Positions 19,601-21,281 of a stretch of DNA of 21,281 bases are shown here, piece after piece. This stretch comes from Lingula anatina. Taxonomy: Eukaryota; Brachiopoda; Lingulata; Lingulida; Lingulidae. The notes beneath the pieces were generated by a model that searched no databases, had not been told where the DNA came from, and saw only the letters and a program-made list of their open reading frames with translations. Numbering within the stretch: the first letter of the stretch is position 1; the number at the start of each line of letters is the position of its first letter. The position numbers and the translations under genes are program-made. The DNA lies in assembly GCF_001039355.2 (NCBI RefSeq), contig NW_019775877.1, positions 153,211-174,491 of the forward strand. The letters run 5' to 3'.

Positions 19601-21281
19601 CAAATTTACATCCAATTTTAATCACATTCCCATGTATATATACTTACAGTTGTATAGTTCAACTCTTAAGCACTGAACCATTTCTTATTTCTAATTAAGC
19701 TCAACTTATAGTTATCAATCAACTTTAGACCATATTTGTAATCTTTTCTGATGAACGTCATATATTTGTCCAATTTTCAATACAATATTCCCATGTATAT
19801 AGTACTTACAGTTAGCACAGGAGCGGTGCACATACCCAGTCCCAATAGCACAGTAAAACCTGGGTGGACAGGTCACTGGCTCCACACCATCAATACAATA
19901 GTGTCCCACTGGGCACACCTCACATTTCACTGTCCCGTTACTGGACGCATAGTGCCCAATGGGACACGGGATGGGGGTGACCGTCCCAGCCTCGGGACAA
20001 TAGTGTCCCGGGGGGCAAATATCCCCAATCAGGACCCCTTCACTTGGCTTGGCTGAGGTGGCTCGGGACAGGCAGAAGTAGCCTGGGTCACACTGACCGG
20101 AGGGGTCACCCAGCCCAGGCTGGTCACAGTAATGACCCCCAGGGCAGGGCTGGCAGGTCTCTGGGGTGGACTGACCAGTGGTGTTAGACCAGTAGCCCAG
20201 GGGACATGGGACTGGGAATGGGGTGCCTCTTGGACAGTAGTGACCTCTAGGGCAGATCATCCCCTTGCTGCCATCTGTTGGTGTTGGAGAGATGGCGCCT
20301 GATTTACACCAGAAACCTTCACTGCATTCACCTTGAAAATGGGAGGGAGGTTAAATGTTTTAATTTTAATTTGAAAATATTACAATCAATATAAGTTGAT
20401 AACTGACAAATAGCATATTAGATAATCTGTGATGCTTATTTTTCTTCTCAAATATATCAGCAGAACCTTTCCTTGTCAAAGTGGTGTGTTATTCATAAAA
20501 AATTCAAACAAAGCCCTCCAAAAATGGTCATATTCCTAATTTCCATTATTTCCTTCCCCGAAGTTCCACTGTGATAAGGTCAGAGAGGTATGAATTCTGT
20601 CCGCCATATTTACCTTCTGTATCATTCCTTCCCAGAGTTCCACAGTACCTGCCTGGGTCACATGACAGGCACTGGTCTGCCGCCTCCAGGTTAGGATTTT
20701 GGCTGTATGTCCCCAGAGGACATGGGTACTGCGTACTCCACGCAGTGCCATTAACACAGTAGTAACCTACTGGACAGGACGAGTTGATAATACTGGTCAC
20801 TGGACCATAGGTGGCATCACAGTAATAGCCTGGAACAAGACAAGCTTTTGGTAATGTACGTTTAAATTTAAATCTGGACAAGATTGAAAAATGCCAAAGG
20901 GGTGACCGCAGGTTTGACGATATTTAAAACTAGCCAAATCTTTGTTCAAACCAGCACTGTAAGATCATGCATGCAGAAAGAGCCTATTAAGCTGACATCA
21001 ACATAAAATTTAAGTACCCATTGAACCACCCTAGTAATAAGAAGACGTTTCATCCGTGATATCATCTGATCAACCCCAAGTCAGTCCAGCTGTGACCCCC
21101 CCTCCCCCCACTGCCCCCTACCTGCTCTACATAGCTGACAGGTGCCCTGTCCATACATATCCTGGTAGTGACCACTAGGACACTCCTGCTATAACCCCCC
21201 ACTACCCCCTACCTGCTCTACATAGCTGACAGGTGCCCTGTCCATACATATCCTGGTAGTGACCACTAGGACACTCCTGCT
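10394..21281 (-). CDS. Large secreted GCC2/GCC3-like, multi-EGF, D8C-domain protein (5' end outside window)
   Basis: Seventeen exons read from right to left. The protein order is CPxGxYC cysteine-rich repeats, then twelve EGF-like modules of 40-42 residues each on its own exon, then a C-terminal D8C domain and a TAG stop at 10394-10396. Nearly every EGF begins D-[IV]-[DN]-E-C, the calcium-binding consensus, and most keep the Cx[DN]xxxx[FY]xCxC site for Asp/Asn beta-hydroxylation. EGF exons are all phase 1-1, so they can be lost or duplicated without frame change. The final domain resembles D8C of uromodulin, GP2 and OIT3. No transmembrane or GPI signal follows, so a secreted or matrix protein is likely. 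The start codon and signal peptide are not in the window. The specific orthologue is not recognised. Confidence 0.88.
10613..10957. other. Intron inside the D8C domain
   Basis: A phase-0 intron of 345 bp with GTGAGT donor and TTCCAG acceptor on the minus strand. AT-rich; no repeat or element recognised. Confidence 0.8.
10958..11109 (-). CDS. First half of the D8C domain
   Basis: A 152-bp exon enters in phase 1 and leaves in phase 0. It encodes [20 protein letters not shown], then a segment ending [16 protein letters not shown]. The (Y)..I.D.WRSV and WYRI segments correspond to the start of D8C domains (for example the PWR and GWYRF positions in uromodulin relatives). It replaces the DIDEC opening seen in the EGF exons. 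Confidence 0.88.
11366..11488 (-). CDS. EGF-like exon 12 (calcium-binding type)
   Basis: A 123-bp phase 1-1 exon opening [12 protein letters not shown], with six cysteines, [12 protein letters not shown] (beta-hydroxylation consensus kept) and the common GYTGDGVTC ending. It is the last EGF before D8C. Confidence 0.92.
11690..11760. repeat. Degenerate copies of the 17-bp minisatellite
   Basis: Two or three diverged units (GCTAGATGTGACAGTGTGTT and following) match the GTGTTAGGTGTGACAGT unit at 15.1 kb. They lie in the intron just beyond the donor of EGF exon 11. Confidence 0.7.
11776..11898 (-). CDS. EGF-like exon 11 (calcium-binding type)
   Basis: A 123-bp phase 1-1 exon opening [12 protein letters not shown], with [12 protein letters not shown] and GYTGNGYTC. 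The 5' edge of this exon, with its acceptor, has been copied into the upstream intron at 12011-12060. Confidence 0.92.
11941..12060 (-). repeat. Iterated fragments of the EGF 11 exon 5' edge and acceptor
   Basis: Two 35-bp units (11941-11975 and 11976-12010) begin CAGCTGTCATTGTAACTGGT, as in the exon at 11865. A third unit from 12011 extends through a copied acceptor (TTTTGTAG|ACATTGATGAGTGC in gene sense) and about 20 bp of intron. If the copied acceptor were used, it would read [12 protein letters not shown] and then a stop within the next 13 codons. It is therefore a decoy or poison fragment rather than a full exon. Confidence 0.85.
12061..12346. other. Intron stretch before EGF exon 10
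   Basis: AT-rich intron with a short (TG)n tract at about 12247-12261. Nothing else recognised. Confidence 0.7.
12347..12469 (-). CDS. EGF-like exon 10 (calcium-binding type)
   Basis: A 123-bp phase 1-1 exon: [33 protein letters not shown], with a GTATGT donor. All six cysteines are present. Confidence 0.92.
12588..13175 (+). mobile_element. Tc1/mariner-derived foldback element with transposase N-terminal remnant
   Basis: A 588-bp element is flanked by the dinucleotide TA on both sides (12586-12587 and 13176-13177). It has long terminal inverted repeats, 12588-12761 and 13006-13175, each starting CAGGGTGACACAAAAAAA. From about 12718 the + strand reads a helix-turn-helix-like protein: [19 protein letters not shown], a [17 protein letters not shown] segment, then [13 protein letters not shown]. 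This matches the N-terminal DNA-binding region common in mariner-type transposases (the DUF4817-like HTH). An in-frame TGA (about 12937) and the absence of any DDE catalytic part show it is non-autonomous and decayed. The right inverted repeat also contains the mirrored first codons of this fragment. It lies in an intron, antisense to the host gene. Confidence 0.9.
13346..13468 (-). CDS. EGF-like exon 9 (calcium-binding type)
   Basis: A 123-bp phase 1-1 exon: [33 protein letters not shown]. The donor is GTAAAA, somewhat weak. Its upstream intron runs to 14081 and holds an hAT-like MITE. Confidence 0.92.
13889..14053. mobile_element. hAT-like MITE, 165 bp
   Basis: The termini are CAGGAGCGGATCCAG at the left and the complement of CAGGGGCGGATTTAGG at the right, an imperfect inverted pair of the form typical for hAT elements. 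A direct TTCCT lies at 13884-13888 and 14054-14058; an 8-bp duplication, as expected for hAT, is only partly conserved (5 of 8). The interior holds another imperfect inversion around GTCTTCCG. The element sits 27 bp from the donor of EGF exon 8. Confidence 0.72.
14082..14204 (-). CDS. EGF-like exon 8, atypical calcium motif
   Basis: A 123-bp phase 1-1 exon opening [12 protein letters not shown]. The usual D/N at position 3 is Ser and the Glu before the first cysteine is Gln. In [12 protein letters not shown] the Phe/Tyr of the beta-hydroxylation consensus is Leu. All six cysteines remain, so it still folds as EGF but may bind calcium poorly. Confidence 0.9.
14415..14537 (-). CDS. EGF-like exon 7 (calcium-binding type)
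   Basis: A 123-bp phase 1-1 exon: [33 protein letters not shown], with a strong GTGAGT donor. The Gly-Tyr before SGDG is Phe-Tyr here. Confidence 0.92.
14538..14968. other. Intron between EGF exons 6 and 7
   Basis: 431 bp of AT-rich intron with no recognisable element or exon. Confidence 0.75.
14969..15088 (-). CDS. EGF-like exon 6 (calcium-binding type, short)
   Basis: At 120 bp this is the shortest EGF exon: [11 protein letters not shown] lacks one residue between the first two cysteines relative to its siblings. [12 protein letters not shown] and GFSGDGFFC follow. The donor GTTAAT is weak. Confidence 0.9.
15121..15341. repeat. 17-bp minisatellite, about 13 units
   Basis: Twelve full head-to-tail copies of GTGTTAGGTGTGACAGT (variants GTT/GTA/GAT at positions 8-9) and a partial thirteenth. 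A lone unit occurs at 15366-15382. The array starts about 30 bp upstream, in gene sense, of the EGF exon 6 acceptor. The spacing is zero, so this is a tandem array and not CRISPR. Confidence 0.95.
15499..15621 (-). CDS. EGF-like exon 5 (calcium-binding type)
   Basis: A 123-bp phase 1-1 exon: [33 protein letters not shown], with a GTAAGG donor. Confidence 0.92.
16043..16165 (-). CDS. EGF-like exon 4 (calcium-binding type, duplicated)
   Basis: A 123-bp phase 1-1 exon: [33 protein letters not shown]. It differs from EGF exon 3 at only five of 41 residues (for example N/K, T/S, T/A, V/M), showing a recent tandem exon duplication. Confidence 0.93.
16224..16244. repeat. (AT)n microsatellite
   Basis: About ten AT units; the paralogous site in copy B (about 18209-18220) is shorter. 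Confidence 0.85.
16683..16751 (+). other. Possible first-exon-like segment inside the insertion
   Basis: On the + strand an ATG at 16683 opens 22 codons ([17 protein letters not shown]...) that end at a good donor, CAG|GTAAGC, at 16752. Upstream are a GCCATCTTG motif (YY1-like) and a short GC-rich stretch. Downstream, about 16930-17045, a short frame reads [18 protein letters not shown] then SRRGIP and a stop. These could be remnants of a gene or transposon copy. I do not recognise the family with confidence. Confidence 0.25.
17135..17475 (-). mobile_element. Possible 3' end of a non-LTR retrotransposon
   Basis: Read on the minus strand, a short open frame (ending near 17262, at the ambiguous base N at 17260) is followed by a (TTTA)n tract, an AATAAA (about 17158-17163) and three to four TTATC/CTTAT pentamers at 17140-17156. 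A coding end followed by AATAAA and a short tandem tail is typical for CR1/L2-like and related non-LTR elements. No reverse transcriptase motif is visible, so the identity is tentative. Confidence 0.35.
17861..17983 (-). CDS. EGF-like exon 3 (calcium-binding type, duplicated)
   Basis: A 123-bp phase 1-1 exon: [33 protein letters not shown]. All cysteines, splice sites and frame are intact, so both duplicate exons appear functional. Confidence 0.93.
18005..18169. mobile_element. 165-bp MITE with ATTTG target duplication
   Basis: The inverted ends are CTGGGGTAGTGCTAACG and the complement of CTGGGGTAGCTCTAGCA, with TTTAGCCAAAT/CTTAGCCAAAT arms further in. It is flanked by ATTTG (18000-18004 and 18170-18174). 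The paralogous copy A at about 16182-16190 reads GATATTTGGGTGAAAG, an empty site with one ATTTG. No coding capacity; superfamily not assigned. Confidence 0.9.
18454..18576 (-). CDS. EGF-like exon 2 (calcium-binding type)
   Basis: A 123-bp phase 1-1 exon: [33 protein letters not shown]. The Phe/Tyr of the beta-hydroxylation consensus is His here. Confidence 0.91.
18715..19080. repeat. Degenerate 17-bp minisatellite array
   Basis: From about 18890 to 19075, roughly ten diverged units such as GTGTTAGATGTGACAGT run head to tail. More decayed units extend back to about 18715. The unit is the same as at 15121-15341. The array ends only about 10 bp from the donor of EGF exon 1. Confidence 0.88.
19087..19212 (-). 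CDS. EGF-like exon 1
   Basis: At 126 bp (phase 1-1) this is the longest EGF exon. It opens [12 protein letters not shown] because the split codon completes to Tyr rather than Asp. Then [12 protein letters not shown] and GYTGDGFAC follow. With Tyr instead of Asp at the first calcium ligand position, its calcium binding is less certain. It marks the switch from CPxGxYC repeats to EGF modules. Confidence 0.9.
19246..19300 (-). repeat. Tandem copy of the EGF 1 exon 5' edge and acceptor
   Basis: The sequence from TGTCTATACAGTTACTG through the acceptor TGTTCCAG|ATATAG is repeated with an offset of 73 bp relative to 19173-19227. The copy lies just upstream of the true acceptor in gene sense. Use of the outer acceptor without removing the segment shifts the frame (73 is not a multiple of 3) and soon meets a stop. 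Confidence 0.9.
19534..19651 (-). repeat. Tandem copy of a donor splice site and adjoining intron
   Basis: About 120 bp at 19534-19651 repeat 19689-19813, offset about 160 bp. They share TCAACTTTAG, CATATTTGTAATCT, CCAATTTTCA-like and CCCATGTATATA segments and the donor AACT|GTAAGTA. The copy at 19642-19647 is thus a second GTAAGT donor inside the intron, lacking upstream coding sequence. Confidence 0.85.
19810..20331 (-). CDS. Large exon with CPxGxYC cysteine-rich repeats
   Basis: A 522-bp phase 1-1 exon encoding about 174 residues, rich in Cys, Pro and Gly. Repeated units are C-P-x-G-x-Y/F-C: GFWC, CPRGHYC, CPLGYWS, CPGGHYC, CDPGYFC, CPPGHYC, CPIGHYA, CPVGHYC and CPPRFYC. This pattern is that of GCC2_GCC3/ephrin-receptor-like cysteine-rich repeats found in large secreted or membrane proteins of invertebrates and in SCUBE-like proteins. 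It holds N-glycosylation sequons such as NTT and NGT. The previous exon completes a Gly codon at the junction (GAAG|GT), confirming the splice. Confidence 0.9.
20614..20829 (-). CDS. CPxGxYC-repeat exon
   Basis: A 216-bp phase 1-1 exon after the acceptor TTGTTCCAG and before the donor GTAAAT. It encodes [34 protein letters not shown] and [11 protein letters not shown], continuing the same repeat family as the following exon. Confidence 0.9.
21122..21190 (-). pseudogene. Tandem copy of a CPxGxYC exon end with donor site
   Basis: A 69-bp stretch identical to 21213-21281, within a 91-bp repeat unit that includes the donor and C-rich intron. In gene sense it reads [20 protein letters not shown], followed by the donor CAG|GTAGGG. 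It is preceded in frame by a TAG (TTATAG) and by G-rich rather than pyrimidine-rich sequence. Entry in phase 1 through TATAG would hit a stop after four codons. It is probably a non-functional copy or an assembly duplication. Confidence 0.75.
21213..21281 (-). CDS. Partial exon, CPxGxYC repeat (cut by window edge)
   Basis: The visible part encodes [20 protein letters not shown] then RA and a split Gly codon. The donor GTAGGG at 21212-21207 joins in phase 1 to the next exon at 20829, giving RAGYYCD without frame break. Its true start lies beyond the window. Confidence 0.75.

Noticed and set aside
19751-20056. Plus-strand open frame of 101 codons
   Set aside because: Antisense to the CPxGxYC exon on the minus strand, which has conserved cysteines and consistent splice phases.

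Overview
The window looks like genomic DNA from a marine invertebrate animal, most plausibly a deuterostome such as a lancelet (Branchiostoma). The evidence is short exons with canonical GT/AG junctions, two metazoan extracellular gene families, AT-rich introns full of small DNA transposons and minisatellites, and one unresolved base (17260). The species is an inference. No prokaryotic features, tRNA, rRNA or CRISPR were seen.

Left part (1-5724, + strand): the last three coding exons of a glypican of the GPC4/GPC6 (Dally-like) type, a GPI-anchored heparan sulfate proteoglycan. They lie at 3110-3408, 3699-3874 and 5438-5724, with phases 0/2, 2/1 and 1/stop, and join into one reading frame. The upstream exons are outside the window; bases 1-3109 are intron. 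A 3' flank with several AATAAA signals, a CCATGG-rich cluster and a TCACAGGGAACA repeat cluster follows (5725 to about 9.3 kb).

Right part (10394-21281, - strand, read right to left): a large secreted multidomain protein whose 5' end lies beyond the window. In protein order it has cysteine-rich CPxGxYC repeats of the GCC2_GCC3/ephrin-receptor-like kind (exons 21213-21281 partial, 20614-20829, 19810-20331). Twelve EGF-like domains follow, one per symmetrical phase-1 exon of 120-126 bp. The protein ends in a D8C domain of the uromodulin/OIT3/GP2 type split over two exons (10958-11109 and 10394-10612). The two genes converge, and 4.7 kb separates their stop codons.

The most unusual property is the number of partial tandem duplications that copy an exon edge with its splice site, or the stop-codon region, of the right-hand gene: about 10.31/10.39, 11.87/12.01, 19.17/19.25, 19.64/19.80 and 21.12/21.21 kb. 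A whole-exon segmental duplication (about 15.7-16.44 versus 17.56-18.42 kb) adds to this. One copy of that duplication carries a 165-bp transposon absent from the other, and the other carries an insertion at a TTAA site. Further mobile DNA includes a 588-bp Tc1/mariner-derived foldback element with 170-bp inverted ends and remnants of transposase coding, a TTAA-flanked MITE and an hAT-like MITE. A 17-bp minisatellite family recurs in three introns of this one gene.
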